From the NCBI GenBank assembly GCA_009869945.1, contig WIXG01000375.1, forward strand, positions 1 to 64,000: DNA of 64,000 bases, given 5' to 3'. The DNA comes from Mesaphorura yosii. Its lineage: Eukaryota; Arthropoda; Collembola; Poduromorpha; Tullbergiidae. Shown one piece after another: positions 36,901 to 48,950 of this stretch (positions are counted from its first letter, which is position 1; each line of letters begins with the position of its first letter). The position numbers were made by a program, and so were the translations under genes. Under the pieces are notes generated by a model, which was given only the letters and a program-made list of their open reading frames with translations, made no database searches and was not told where the DNA came from.

Positions 36901-39165
36901 CACGTAATCTCGTCCACGTGGAAGCAAGTAAGCAAGATGCAGATTCTACTGTGCACGTTGAGCGTCTCACTCTTACTTCTACTCCTGTTTATGTGTGGAC
37001 TACCCAGCGCGGAGTTGTAAATCCCTACTGGCGGCCTGGGCTAGACGAATGCATAAACGAGGCCGTGAGACGCAGCTTGCGTTGACCCCAGCGGTGGAGA
37101 GTGAGTTACCTTACTGGTGAACGCCAAATCTCCCACTTGTGCCAATGGCCCGGCAACTCGGCACGGCAGAAGGAACGAAGGGGCAGATGCAGACACAAGC
37201 GTCAGGCAGGAAAGAGCACTGACACAGACGCTGGCTCCAAACGATGATTGCACAACATTAATGACAGTGGACACGGTCCACAAATTAATGCAATTTCTCT
37301 TTATTCACAAGATGCAATTCACGTTTACAAGATTGCACAAATGCCGAGCGTCTGGTCTTGTCCGCTGCCTGTAATGAACTTAAACATAAAAAGTCACGGC
37401 TCACTCACCTTTGCCGTAGCAGAACTAAAAGCGATTTTTCCTACTGCTGGTTCCATTGAAGCGTCGTCAAAGGTTAAAAATAAAGGCAATGTGTTGTTTG
37501 TAAACTTCCATTGTGAAGCAGTGGCAAGAGCAATTCAAAATTTATTCACCAATGGGAAATTAATTCATCAAAATAGTCAGAAAAGATAAAACACTAAAAA
37601 TGCGCAGGAGGGCAGTCACAAAGAGATAAAAAGCTTAAGTAGGCAGGTACGCAAATGAGCGTAGAGCGCGACGGTTATCGACTTCGGGTTTCCTCCACTG
37701 TTCGAGATGAGCCGTCTGAACAACTCATTCGCTGTAAAACGTAATGGATGAGGATACACACGGGCGCTCGTAATTCCCAGCAGAGCAACGCTCGGCATTA
37801 ATTCATGATTCACGGCGCGCGTCGCCCACCACAACCACAGTGCGCGCTCCGTTATGAAATATAGATTAGCGCGTGTGATTACCGACTACAGAATTCAGGT
37901 CAACGTTCCTAATTTGGTTTCGCAGGCCTACATGGTCTTACGCTCCGGCGACAAAGCGTCCAGCTCTGACGACCCCGGGCGGCCCGCCAACTCGAAATTC
38001 CTGAGCAAGAGCCGCTCCCAGTCGACGCAGCACAAACATGGGGGCCCAAATTCGATGGGAGGCGGGCAGCAACACGGTGTGATGAACCACTCCGCCTCAA
38101 ATCAACTTACCAACAGCGCGCTAGTGAGCGTAAGTGCCAGAAATTTGAATATTTGGGTTTCATACTAAGCATTAAGCATGATGGACCTAACTCATATTTT
38201 ATTAACCCTTCATGTCCATTTTACAGGAAGAGTTTCACAGGATCTACTTACAGCTCGAAGAGCTAAAAAAGCAGAATCTTAAACTGGGTGAGATTGCGCT
38301 TGTGGGGAAGATTATCGCGATGCAGGAGGCTGCGAACAAGATTATCATACAGACTTCGGCGGCGGGGAAGCAGCAACAGCAGCAGCCCACGCCGGCAGCG
38401 AAGGCAAAGGCGATGGAGACCGAGCAGTTTTCCCTACAGGCTCAGCTCCATGAAACGCTGCTGGCCCCACAAAATCTGCAGGTACCTGGGCAAAGTGGGA
38501 CTGGGTCTGGGCGCTGCAGTGGAAATCTTTACACCAACGCCGCCGTTGCCACCTTCCCCGCCGGATCGAGCGTCAGCACAGGGAGGAAAAAATCTATTGT
38601 TCTGTCTAACATTTCGGAAGAGGAGTTGGCTCCTCCATCTCATCTTCTCGTCGAGACTCGAGCCGGGACAAAAGATAATAATCCCGCCACCGCCGAACCA
38701 AACCACAATTCACCCACGGCAGACCCCAGCGCTCAAATACCCAGCCCTTCGTCCGAAAACGAAGTGCAGGTCGGGGATGAAGACGCGTACATGGACGCCG
38801 TCGAAGAGGAGGACGATGACGATGGTAATTTTGGGGGCAGTGGCGGTCGGCTGGTGCTCGCTCTCGTCCCCCGCGCCTCCGAAGAGAGTGGAAGCGAGGA
38901 CGGGAGGAAGCCGAGGCCGAGTCGTAGCGAAAGTGGAAGCGGGAAGAAGAGAAAGTACACGAAGGAGGACACGATCGAGTTCATCGACGAGGGCGAGGAC
39001 GTTGTCGTATCGGATCCACTTGCCACTTCAACGGCGCCGCCAAATTCAACACAGTCAACCGCCGACCCCGAAGGAAAAGGCCCCGATGGTGGTGATGGGA
39101 AGAAGAAGCGAGTTCTCCTAGACCTGGACGACAAGTCGCGGTTCACGGAAGAGATCACCGTCTGA
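18915..39165 (+). CDS. GPR158/GPR179-type orphan class C GPCR (metabotropic glycine receptor family)
   Basis: Twelve coding exons: 18915-20175, 30360-30546, 31336-31453, 32489-32632, 33124-33324, 33751-33819, 34498-34607, 35096-35310, 36289-36427, 36540-36645, 37926-38129, 38227-39165. All have GT..AG introns with matching phases, giving 3693 nt and 1230 aa. A low-complexity N terminus is followed by a Cache-like ectodomain (about 265-500; CYDKGEYKNYTLFCPFAYRL), a Cys-rich EGF-like stretch (523-600; KCECRRGFYFP, CLPCPVDCEQCEDDRPC), seven membrane helices (about 605-850) and a long charged tail. Cys in VTCTLRVW and in WLCESDWW fit the class C disulfide. Relatives are plasma-membrane receptors of neurons that bind glycine and recruit RGS7-Gbeta5; ligand here unknown. 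An alternative start, Met55 at 19077, would give a conventional signal peptide (MPLLPVLLLVSPSKAS). Exon 11 could also end at 38123. Confidence 0.92.
26521..27473. mobile_element. Non-autonomous element with ~150-170 bp inverted repeats
   Basis: Terminal arms starting AACGGGTTATAACAAAAAAT (26521 inward and, on the other strand, 27473 inward) are nearly identical: about one mismatch in the first 147 bases, then decay over a further 30. The interior (about 600 bp) has a short minus-strand ORF (26966-27178) without a recognised domain. No transposase and no clear target-site duplication. The near-perfect arms imply recent insertion, or homogenisation, in intron 1. Confidence 0.8.
30313..30342 (+). 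repeat. Five TAATGC/TAATGT hexamers before exon 2
   Basis: Perfect register of five TAATG(C/T) units, ending 16 bases before the AG of the exon 2 acceptor (30358-30359). Each unit creates a CTAAT or TTAAT that resembles a branch-point core. Confidence 0.8.
33942..34023. repeat. 82-bp block 96% identical to 46046-46127 (inverted)
   Basis: Inside intron 6 of the GPR158-like gene. It matches the reverse complement of 46046-46127 at 79 of 82 positions without gaps; all three differences are transitions. The surrounding duplicate blocks are much less alike. Confidence 0.85.
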
Positions 39166-39492
39166 TTGTGATTATTGCAAGTCGGGGAAAGTGCAGGGAA
39201 AGCCTCGGCTCATAATTCCTACACAGAGCCCCGTTTCCGATTATGAGCCGACGATTTCCCTGCTGCTGTGCTGCACGCTGTGCTCGGGGCAATGTAAAAT
39301 CTGTGATTCTATTGTTTCTTTGTGATTTGTAATCGAGAAGTAATTTCGCAAGTGATATGGGAACTAATATCTGTAGTCGTAGCGATATGTGCTATACTAT
39401 AACCTAGTATATACGAATTCGAAAGATTAAAATGGACGGGTTCACAATTTCCACGCTCACATTCTTTCTCATCCATCATCACAGCACGGCAT

Positions 39493-39498
39493 AATAAA
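39493..39498 (+). terminator. Candidate AATAAA of the GPR158-like gene
   Basis: First AATAAA after the stop at 39163-39165; it would give a 3' UTR of about 350 bases. Not confirmed by transcript data. Confidence 0.45.
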
Positions 39499-42400
39499 TT
39501 AATCTTCTGAATGTAAATTAATAGAATGAAAACAAAAGGATTTTCTGCGATGGTCTCGATGGAGTTGAAGAGGGGATTGACATTTTGCGGGAACTGAACA
39601 CTCGTCTCCGTAAAAGCTTTCGCTGAGATTAGAGGGGTGACCGCGCGGAGATTAAATTCCAGAACCAATGAATGAGCAAAGAGTCAAGAGACGACAGAAA
39701 TTTTAATTAATATTCGCGACCAAAAATTTCATTACACATGCTTTTGCTCAGCATGCTCGCTCCGCTAACCTCAATCACAATTCGCAATTCGCTTCGAATC
39801 TGACGAGTCCCCCGAAAATACCATGAAACCATCCAAGCGAAAGAAGAAAGAAGAGCATTGCAAGATGTGTTTTTGATTACCCGGGAGTTTTACTGCATGA
39901 CTTCATTGCTGCACCTGCAACTGTTTACAAACTCTTTTATGGCGTAGTCGTAACATTACAGGGATCATAAAAAACTAGAAACTGGCGAGACTGGTCACAA
40001 GTTACAAGGCCGCCAGCCAACTGGCAAGTCCATAAAAACTTTATTCCACAATTCCACATTAAGAATCAAGATTGTATTTCTTGCACACTTTCATTTACGA
40101 CCAGGCAAAGAAATGGGAAATTGGAGTTGTTCATAAACGTAAACCTTGCAGAATTTTTCTAGGAGCCGCGCCGCTGATGGAAATGTCTACGAATAATAAA
40201 ATGACGACGCATTTGAACACACAGCGCTGCAAAATTGCTCATTTGTCCCGGCTCCGTTGACAGGGGCATATTACCTGGAATGACTTCAACACAATACTCG
40301 AGCTGCTCCTTGTCCTTGGAGTTTCCTGTCGGCAGCCAATAAATCTCAGCACTAATCGAATTCCTGAGCAGATACAAAGCGCTTGTTATTAATTCGCTGG
40401 AAGCTACAAAGACAATCGCGATCGCGGCTATTAATCATTTCTCTGTCTACGCGCGTGAAATGCTCTTGACTAAAGTCAGTTTGCCAAAACCCGTAAGAAA
40501 GATCCATCGTTCATATCCAAAATCTTAATTTGCCAATCCGTTCAAATTACAGCGAGCGCATTTGGAAGCTCTGAACCCGATGCGAAAGAATAAATTCGAA
40601 AATTTCCCCAATTTTTTGGCCTTGATTAAATACTATATTGGGAAAATAGCCTCGGAAGTGTCAAGTTTCAAGTAAACTTTGTAATGTTCATGGAAAAGTT
40701 TCGAGTAAATAATTGAACATGAATGAACGAGTTTCCTGGAGCTGGAATGCTTAAGACTCTTTGATGCGAGTTTTTCGTGTATGAAGATTGATGATGGTGA
40801 AAGTATGACTCTTAAAAGACAAGTAATGGCCTTGTGAAAAGAATACAACTCGATGGCGAGTTGACGGATACTTCAAATTAATTGATTGAGAGAAGTCATT
40901 GAGACACTCAATTTTAATACCCTACCCGTAAAAATCAAGTCTTGAGTGCGTGAGCAACTCTTCCCGTCTGTGCAAGAGTTTACACAAGTCGCAATGATTA
41001 TGAGCTGACTGAAAGTTGCCGTTTTACGACGCACGCGCGCCCTCGGAAATATTTCCAATTAAACAACTTTTTCCGGACGCTGGAGCAACTTTCTCATCGC
41101 CGCTGCACAAAGCGTACGGAGGGTCGAAGAAGCTGAAACTCTCGAGAGCTTTGCGGTTGTAAACACTCTTCCAAGGCTTCTTCACTTTGATGAATCTCCC
41201 GGTTCCCCCAAAAATAATTACTTGGCCGTCGAGGTGCAGGCGAATGATGATTTCCAATGAAAGAGTCTGCGACTGCGAAACCACTTCCACTCGCATCCCG
41301 GCTGGACGCTGAAGTGGTGCTCTTGTAACAATTAACGTACAAAAACACATATGCGTACTCTCCGTGAGTACTGCAGAAGCAAAACTTTTGAGGTGGTCGT
41401 CGCTAATGGGCACTTGAGTAAGAATTTCCAATTAGAAAGCCAACGTGAGTGTTTTGCTGTGTCTGACATCCCGAAACACGAAAGTTTGGCCACACCAGAC
41501 TTTGGCAGGTCATGTTGGTATGACATCGAGAGACGGTGTGGTGACATGCTGCCAACAAGTGCCGTGCGGCATGTGGCTGCCTACAAAAGTGGATGACTTT
41601 ACCGCGAGCCGTCAACTCACAGCAATTCACAAGGTAAAGTTGTCGGTTTCATGCAACCGATTTTTAATGATGCCTGCCAACTTTTGAGGAACTCCTGAAC
41701 TCTTTTTTTTGTAGTATTTATAGATGATGCGAAAGAAAGTTGCACTTTATTTACTCTTTACGTAGTACTTTTATGTATTCTTTCACTCGGAGTGGCGTGA
41801 ATGCGAAAGAATTCCTTTCTCCCGCCTCAGGATCGCAATTTGCACAGCGATATTTCATTTCCGTGCTTCTTTACGCTGTTCAACAGTGCATTTGCGTATT
41901 TTGTAACAACCGCAAGCATCATCATCGCAGTCGTCGGCCTCCAATAACAGTAAAAGCTAGGCAAATGTTTGCTGGCAAACCGAGTCATCCATTCTTATTC
42001 AAACTTTCCAGGCTTTCCTCTTTTTGTGGCTGAAGACTCTCGAGTGTGCATATAAATTATAAATTACACTGCAGCTCGAGCGCGCGAATAATTTTTATTT
42101 CAATTCTGCAGAGAGATACTTGACTATTACTGCCGGCTCGCATTTCGCAATCCGGAAATCGCCGCCAGTGCAACCGCCTTGCCAATGTATTTACAATGTA
42201 CTTCAGCAAAATAAATGATACGCATTAGTGGAGAGGCATAGAATGCGAAACAGCTACTAGCTACCGTTCTCCGTGCTCGATTCTGCCGACCCGAAACACG
42301 TGACCCACTTCTGCGTCGAACAATGCACTCGACCGGGATGACATTACGAATTGCGGTAGAAGAGCTCCAATTCCATCAAACTGTGTTTCTAACCTTCGAG

Positions 42401-43869
42401 AGAGCTGCACTTGAAATTATTTCATTCATCATTCGATTTCGATAGTAAATGCCATTTTCGACTCGGAAGTTTTTAAACCCGCGATCAGGTTAAAAGCTGA
42501 GGAGGTGAGTTCCTGGAATCTCGCCACCTTCAAAAGTAGAAAACGAGGTTTGCTGCGACTCTGTTTACATTACATCGCGAAATTCGATCCGCGCTTCCAA
42601 TTGAAACGCGACACGAGAGTGTGAACTCTTTAGATTAGCACTCTTTGTTGCCCTCTACTCTCTGCTGAGCTAATTCTACGTGGATGCTCCTCTTCAAATA
42701 TGCAAAGTCTCTTTGCCCGTGCTTACCACACCGTTCAAATTTAATTACACGAAATGACACGGGAGAGAAAGTCGGTTGTGTTCAGGTGAAAGATAAATTG
42801 AGCGAGTAGCCCGATTCCCGATCCACGTCCATAATTCGCTGTCGGTCTTCTTTTGCGGTGCAGCATTGAGTGAACTGATAACTCGAGTGAGTTATCGGCC
42901 CCAATCTTCCAATTCCACAAAGTGTGGAATGATAACGTACGGAGAAATAAATCATGAAGTTCGAAACCAAGCTCCGAAGTGGGCTAGGCAGCGGGCCGGA
43001 GCACGAATGACGTGCGCGAAATCTCTCTCCGTCCGCTCGGAGCAGTTGGACTGGAAAACGACGTCTGCAAAAGTATTTATTATTTGCATTTACATTTACA
43101 CGGAGCAGCCTGCGAAATCGATGTTCAAACGTCTTCTTTCCTCTTGCTTCAAGCGTAGACGCTGGCAAGGGCTGGAGAAAGTTCTCCACTTGTCTTCATC
43201 TGAAGAGTGTGCACTGCCCGCCCGTCTCGTCATGGTAAGATATAGCTCATTGCAGAATTCTGGAGTCTGATGCGAACGATTTTAATGAAAAGTTGGAAAC
43301 GGTGTGGATGCAAAGTTTTAGTAGCAGCCGATAAAAGCACTGTGCCGTATTTACCCGTGCAAAGTTTACGAAATTAAATTCAGGAAAAGTTTCTTGGACT
43401 CTGATTGCAATCGCCGCTTCCGGTATTCTCTCACCGATTGTCTACTTACAAGGAATTTATAGGAAAAATTCATGTCGGAACAACGCATTTTATTCACATC
43501 TATCTCATACTGAAAAAATCATGTTACAAAGGTAGGTTTTTAACACGAGATGTCCATTAGTTGAAATGCCGAGCATGACTTGGACTGTTACGCATGAATT
43601 AATGCCAAGCGTTGCTCTGCCGATAAATACGAGGGCCCCTTACCATCCTCGTTCTTCTCTAACGTAAAAAAAAGTATTAGCATGTTAAGTTTTGGGGCCC
43701 GGGGGTCTCCACATTTCACATCCAGCTCGAACCACAGTTCAAGCAGAGGAGTAGAATATGCACGAGCCATGAAATCCAATTTTTAGAGCATTTTAAACAA
43801 AGCAACGATTCGATTTCACTCCATCATCTCGCAGTTTACTCAATCGTCGATACGCATCCCTTGCCTTAC

Positions 43870-43975
43870 CTTTCTCTTGAATATGAGTATGTAAACTGCT
43901 CGAACCAATTTACTTGGAAGTGTTGAGGAAGAAAAACGGGGAAATTGGGTGAACAAATTGCACCGTCTTTTTTGT
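43870..43975 (-). pseudogene. Decayed copy of GPR158-like exon 10
   Basis: On the minus strand the sequence ends CTCATATTCAAGAGAAAG followed by GTAAGG. Exon 10 of the intact gene ends CTCATATTTGGGAGCAAG followed by GTAAGC. The spacing fits the duplication exactly: the donor lies 20 bases from the matched block in both copies (36645/36665 and 43870/43850). The TM7 protein sequence is otherwise barely recognisable, so the exon is decaying. Confidence 0.45.
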
Positions 43976-46045
43976 ACCATAAACATCATAAAGAAAACGT
44001 CAAGCGGGCCGACGATCAGCGAAGGCGTGAATTGTAAATCGCGAAAAACGAATAACGAATTCTTGCTCGGATTGCCTCGCAAATCACAAATCAAATGAAT
44101 AATGGGGCATTGAATCGTAAACGATTTGCATATTTCATGATGAGCTGTCCTTGCGGAAGGAAAATCCATCAGAAATCAGAAACTCGCGAAAATGAGAAAC
44201 CCCAGGCAAAGAGCGATTTTAATTTAACGGGTGCCAGAATTCCCGGGAATGTGCTTTCAAGTCGTTGAAAAAAAATATTACACGAAATCTCTTTGATCTT
44301 CAAGCTCGTAGAGCGAGTGCGATATTCTTTGATATGCTGATATTAAATATTATTATTCGCTGTTTTCTACAGCCATGAGAAATTCATGAGTCGGTCATGT
44401 TAGTTTGCTGTCTGTTTACAGGCGGGCGGGCGCGTGTAATCCGCATGCAAACATGATTTACAATTTACAATTTGCTGCAAGCTAAAGTATTCGCACATAT
44501 GGAGCGAATTCGTGGGTGATTCGAATGGGTGGCCTCTGCTCGCCGGAGAATGTCAGCAGAGCTGAACCATACAAAAATGAGAAACATGACGGCGTTTCTC
44601 GTCACAGCCCAGCGAACTCAAGCCTGAGCTCAAATTAATTGCTTTGCTAATTCGATTATCGCGTACACTTGTTGCGGGAAAGCTTCGCACAAAGGCAGAT
44701 AGCTCTCGTCTCTTTGTCCCGTGCCCGGTCCCCTGACGGACGACAAAAGAATTACTCGTCAAAATACAAGACAGCTCCGAAATTGAATAATCTACGCGCA
44801 ACGTGCGAATGCGTTCAGAACACTCATTCGATTAGAAACTTTGTTCTCTCGCGCGCGGAGAAGTGTCACTTGCAGTCCCCGGCCGTCTGCTATTTCTTTT
44901 CATCGACCAACTTTTCGACTAAATTCATTAGACCCACTTATCCACGAATGAGAATGTCTCGATATTTTCCAACTTTCCGAGGCATTCCCAAATGCTACGC
45001 TAGAATTTGCATACCCTTGAAGCGTCCCGGACATTTTCCAATTAGAATTTAGAAGAGTTCCAAAGTGCAATGAAAAATAACGAATCCCAGTTGCCATTAT
45101 CGTAATGAATTGAACAGCTCCCACATCAGAACTAGCCTCCAGCGGCCTGAGTTGGACTGAGGCTGATTGCTCGACTAAAAGACGAGTGCGAGGAACTCAT
45201 TAGCGCGATTGCACGGAGGTTGCTTAGTGTGAAGGTGTTGACTCTTTAATTTTGCCCGGCGACGGGGATTTTCAAAGACGAAATTCACCAGGAGATGAAA
45301 CTGCTGCTCATTATTCAGGAGAGGTCGTCAGAACTTGGTTGGCTCCACTTCTTAATGCAGGTATTAAGCTCTTAAAGTCTCCTTCATAAAGAAATATTCA
45401 GAAAACTTATTTTTTAAATCTTAATCCCGGCTCCGAGTCGGAAGGAAGACTAGCAGCCATGATAAATTTCCTTTACTTACTTAGAAAAAAACGATTCACT
45501 CGCAAATTCGGCCGTCTTTTGGTAAATCGTATGTGAACGAATTTAAAGGGATTCTTGGGGAACGACGGCTGCCGTCAAGCACAATTACCAATTAATCAAT
45601 TTATAATGGGCCGATGCAGGGAAGTAATATGGCCTATAATGGACTCAAGAGCTGGGCGGAAGCGCCGGCGGTTCGCCCCTGACTGCAGCGCTTCTTGCGC
45701 TTCTTCACCACGCGCCGCGCTGTTGAAAGATGGTAATTAATCAGGCTCTTCGACTGTGAGTCGTGTGCCGTGCTTTTACACGGCACGGGCTGATGTCTTA
45801 CGTTTGTTTGTATCCCGCTTGTAGTTGTTTGTGTTCCGCTACGCGTCATGAATGGAAATGCCGAGATTTCCTTCTATGCTGCGGTCCGCGTGCTCAAAGA
45901 CGCAGACAAAAGAAGCTCACGGCCAAAAAGGCAATAAATTCGGGCAGCAAGTCGGGAAGCGGCTTGAGCCTGTCGTCCTTTGTCCCACATCTTTTGTTCG
46001 TGTCAAAAATGAAAGTTTACTCCCGCAGCGCAGCGCTGAGGCAGA

Positions 46046-46127
46046 GTTGAGCCGGAAATGTTAAAGTGTTAAAATGTAGTACGACGGGAGAGCCTTTAGT
46101 ATAATTGAATGGCAACGGCGGGCATCG
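46046..46127. repeat. 82-bp block, inverted partner of 33942-34023
   Basis: Reverse complement of the intron 6 block in the intact gene, with three transitions in 82 positions. Confidence 0.85.
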
Positions 46128-47876
46128 AACGCGCCCACTTCCCACAGCCACTTTCTTCCCAAGATTTTGTTACTTCGTGCACGTCGCGGAAGGTGAAACG
46201 TAGGTGCAGATATTTTCTCCCACTTTAAAGATGACACTCACTGAAGACGACGGCAATCGGAGTGGAGCGAAAGAGTTGAAATGCTCATCCACAAGCATCA
46301 CACTTCGCGCGCACGGGAAATCAGCGACTGGAAAGCTAAAGATAAGAACGGCGACTCATTGTTCCCAATAATTGTTATAAAAAGTTGACATTGGCAACAC
46401 TTGCACCTTTCGCAATGCAATGTGGAAATATATTAAGAAATGTTGCTACATACAACTTTCCGAATTCCGAGTTATGAAAACAAACTTTCCATAGAGGCTG
46501 AACATATTTTTCGAATTTACATTTTACATCATTTCTGCTCTATTTTTATCCTGTGCGGTCTTTCACTCGGAACAACTTTTGCAGTTTCTTTGGCTGGGCT
46601 GCTGAGACGATAACAAAGTTTTCGTACAGTGCAAAAGTTGTTGTGTGGGGTAATTGGAGGCGCACGGAGGCCACGGCGAGCATTCCTGGCCGAGGAAGTC
46701 CGCCGAACTTGAAAGCCTTCCAAACGAAATAATGAAAGTTCACGAGGGCAGAAGTTGACGAGACAAGACATGGAGGGTTATTCTAATTCCGAGGAGATTT
46801 GTCATGCATGAATTTACGGGCAGCCAGCCGTGCATGGAATTAAGGAATGACGAGAAAGGAAGACAAGAAAATGCACGTTAGACGGATGAAAGCAGCCAGT
46901 CAGCCTGTTGCCCGCTCTGATGGCGCTTGGCGGTGAAGGTTCTGAGCGTCGACATCTGCGTGAGCAGCCAGACGCAAGTAAAGTGACGAATCGCGAATCT
47001 CATTAGCGCCAATGCGAATCGTGTTGGCGTGAGTAACCTCCGAGATGCTTTTAAATGCGTTATCTTATTTCTTCAGTGATGCACAGTGCAGCGCTCTCGG
47101 CTCGCCAATTTTTATCGTCTCTATTCCTTTCCTTATCGCTGTTGTTTCCTCATTCCCAATTTCCCGAAGCCCTGTTGCTCTTGCCATTCCATTATCATGG
47201 TTCTTAGGAGTTAGCCTTTTCAATAATCCCGAGCGGGGGATTATCGCGCTCATCTGCATGGCTTCGCTTTCACTTGTCTTGCAGTCTGTGCAGAGATTCT
47301 TTTCCTACCCCCATTTCAAAAAGCGGAAGGCTCATTTGAATACTCAGAGAAAGCTGGCACGAAGCCTCTAACCTCACCTTTAAATGACAAATAAAACTTT
47401 CTTCCTCCGGGCGAGAGAATTTGGCTTCTGGAAGCCTTAATGCTGCCAAGCCTTGGATTTGTGAGAATACATTGACGGATCATTGGCACCCATGTGCAGC
47501 TGCGGGCAATTATCTTAAATGCGGTGAACGCCGGCGGCGGTGTTGTGCGCCCAAACAAAAGGAAAACTTGCAAATTGCAAGTTCATTGCGCAGGCACGGC
47601 CCAATCAATCTCCATTATCGATACTTCTTTCTTTGCGTACTTCTTTACAGCAGTAATACAGCGAAACAATTTCCTCGCTGTCATGTCGTTTTCTCGCTGT
47701 TTTGCCAACCAGAGACAAGTCGAGACTCGACAGAAGATTAATAATCCCGTGTCGCACCATTTTCATGCCATCAAGTTTGCATAATGCGGTACTCTGCGGA
47801 GGATGCTTCCATCTTGGAGGAAATAATGTTTAAAGCTGACGCTCTTAACTGGAATTCAAAACCTCCGGAATTTTTC

Positions 47877-48950
47877 GACCAAACACGCCGTAATGGTAAG
47901 TAGTAAGGGGTAAAGTGAAGTTCGATTTGGGAGGATTCTCAGTCGGTTGCGGAGTAAATTGACCAAACTCCTCAATATTTACTCACGCCATTTACAAATT
48001 GTAAGAAACATTAACACAATTTACCACGACAAAATTAACAAAGAAATTACTGGCCTTTGAACAGAATTGTCTTTGTCAAATGATTTCAGACAGATACTGG
48101 AGCTAGTTTTAAAGCCTCTTCTCTTGCTATGAAATGAAAGCGAGTCTTGATATACTGCAAGCAAACTAATCTGATCAAATCCCTATAAGCACTTACAGTC
48201 ATGCTCGTCCATTCGCTATTAGCATCAATCCACTTAACTGGCCGGTGGCCACCTCCGAAAGCTTCCGGAACTTTCAAAACAACATTTGTCAAAGTGACAG
48301 GAGCACAGTTGTTGCAAATGTCGAGGGCTGATGCGCGTGGATAAACTTGTCGCAAAAATGAAACCCATCTTTCACGTTCTTCAGCATTTTCTCGGATCTG
48401 AGTTATAGTAAAAGTGAACTCGAAGCAAGTGATCCACTGTGAACTGAAGTATCCAGAATCAAACGTATTTGTGATATGTTACACGGTCCCGACCAGCCAT
48501 GTTGCACGAACTGACGAAACAGAATTTATTAGCCATCGTGATTCCAAAGACTTTAATATTCCTTCGAATTATTGGTCAGTGCAGCCGTTTCTAACTTCAA
48601 CCAGTCCGTAGTGACCGATCAGCTCGTTTTTAACAGACAAGTACAAGATGGAATCGTGAATCAATCGAAATTAAGATAAGGACAGAATCTGTAGTAATTC
48701 AGTGCATTTGTTTATGTAAAAGTGCAATAATCCCCAGCAGCCGTGCTAAAAAGTTCCGCATTTCCAAACTTCACTTTAACCGTTACGACGGTTGGGTTCC
48801 CTGTGAAGGGACCGAAGCTGGCGATTGCTAGCTAGATATTGCGCGAGTACTGGCAACCTCTCCCGTGTTAAAAGACTTAGAAAAATTTGGTGGTCCCCTT
48901 ACAGGGAACTCAACCAACCCTTACTACTTAGCATTACGGCATGTTTGGTC
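47877..48950. mobile_element. 1.07-kb element with 33-bp terminal inverted repeats
   Basis: Left end GACCAAACACGCCGTAATGG (47877-47909) and the reverse complement of 48918-48950 agree at 31 of 33 positions. A weaker subterminal inverted pair lies at 48791-48815 and 48888-48914. It interrupts the inverted duplicate: the left flank matches 31.07 kb and the right flank about 31.0 kb of the intact gene, so it inserted after the duplication. No transposase recognised; superfamily unknown, and the target-site duplication is unclear. Confidence 0.7.
48086..48490 (-). CDS. Exon-like ORF inside the 1.07-kb element
   Basis: Open minus-strand frame with good protein character: RENAEERERWVSFLRQVYPR, then CNNCAPVTLTNVVLKVPEAF. 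The stretch from a possible acceptor (ACTCAG before ATCCGAG, about 48402) to a donor (ATGACT|GTAAGT at about 48202) looks like an internal exon. ENAEERERWVSFLR resembles the last helix of a PH domain, which is a weak guess. It may be a captured host exon or part of a transposon gene. No ATG or partner exon assigned. Confidence 0.3.

Larger units (their letters stand above)
15100..39750 (+). repeat. Tandem duplication, unit 1 (contains the intact GPCR gene)
   Basis: Left unit of a diverged tandem duplication, about 24.6 kb, holding the upstream region, the whole GPR158-like gene and its 3' flank. The partner is 39760-52800. Ends are approximate, set by where similarity to the partner starts (about 15.1 kb) and stops (about 39.75 kb). 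Confidence 0.65.

Noticed and set aside
38288..39121. 277-codon ORF overlapping the last receptor exon in another frame
   Set aside because: Arg/Ser-rich composition produced by reading a low-complexity Glu/Asp/Ser tail out of frame; the receptor frame continues the spliced gene.
47045..47371. 108-codon hydrophobic ORF
   Set aside because: Lies in the inverted copy of receptor intron sequence (31.5-32.0 kb), which is non-coding in the intact gene.
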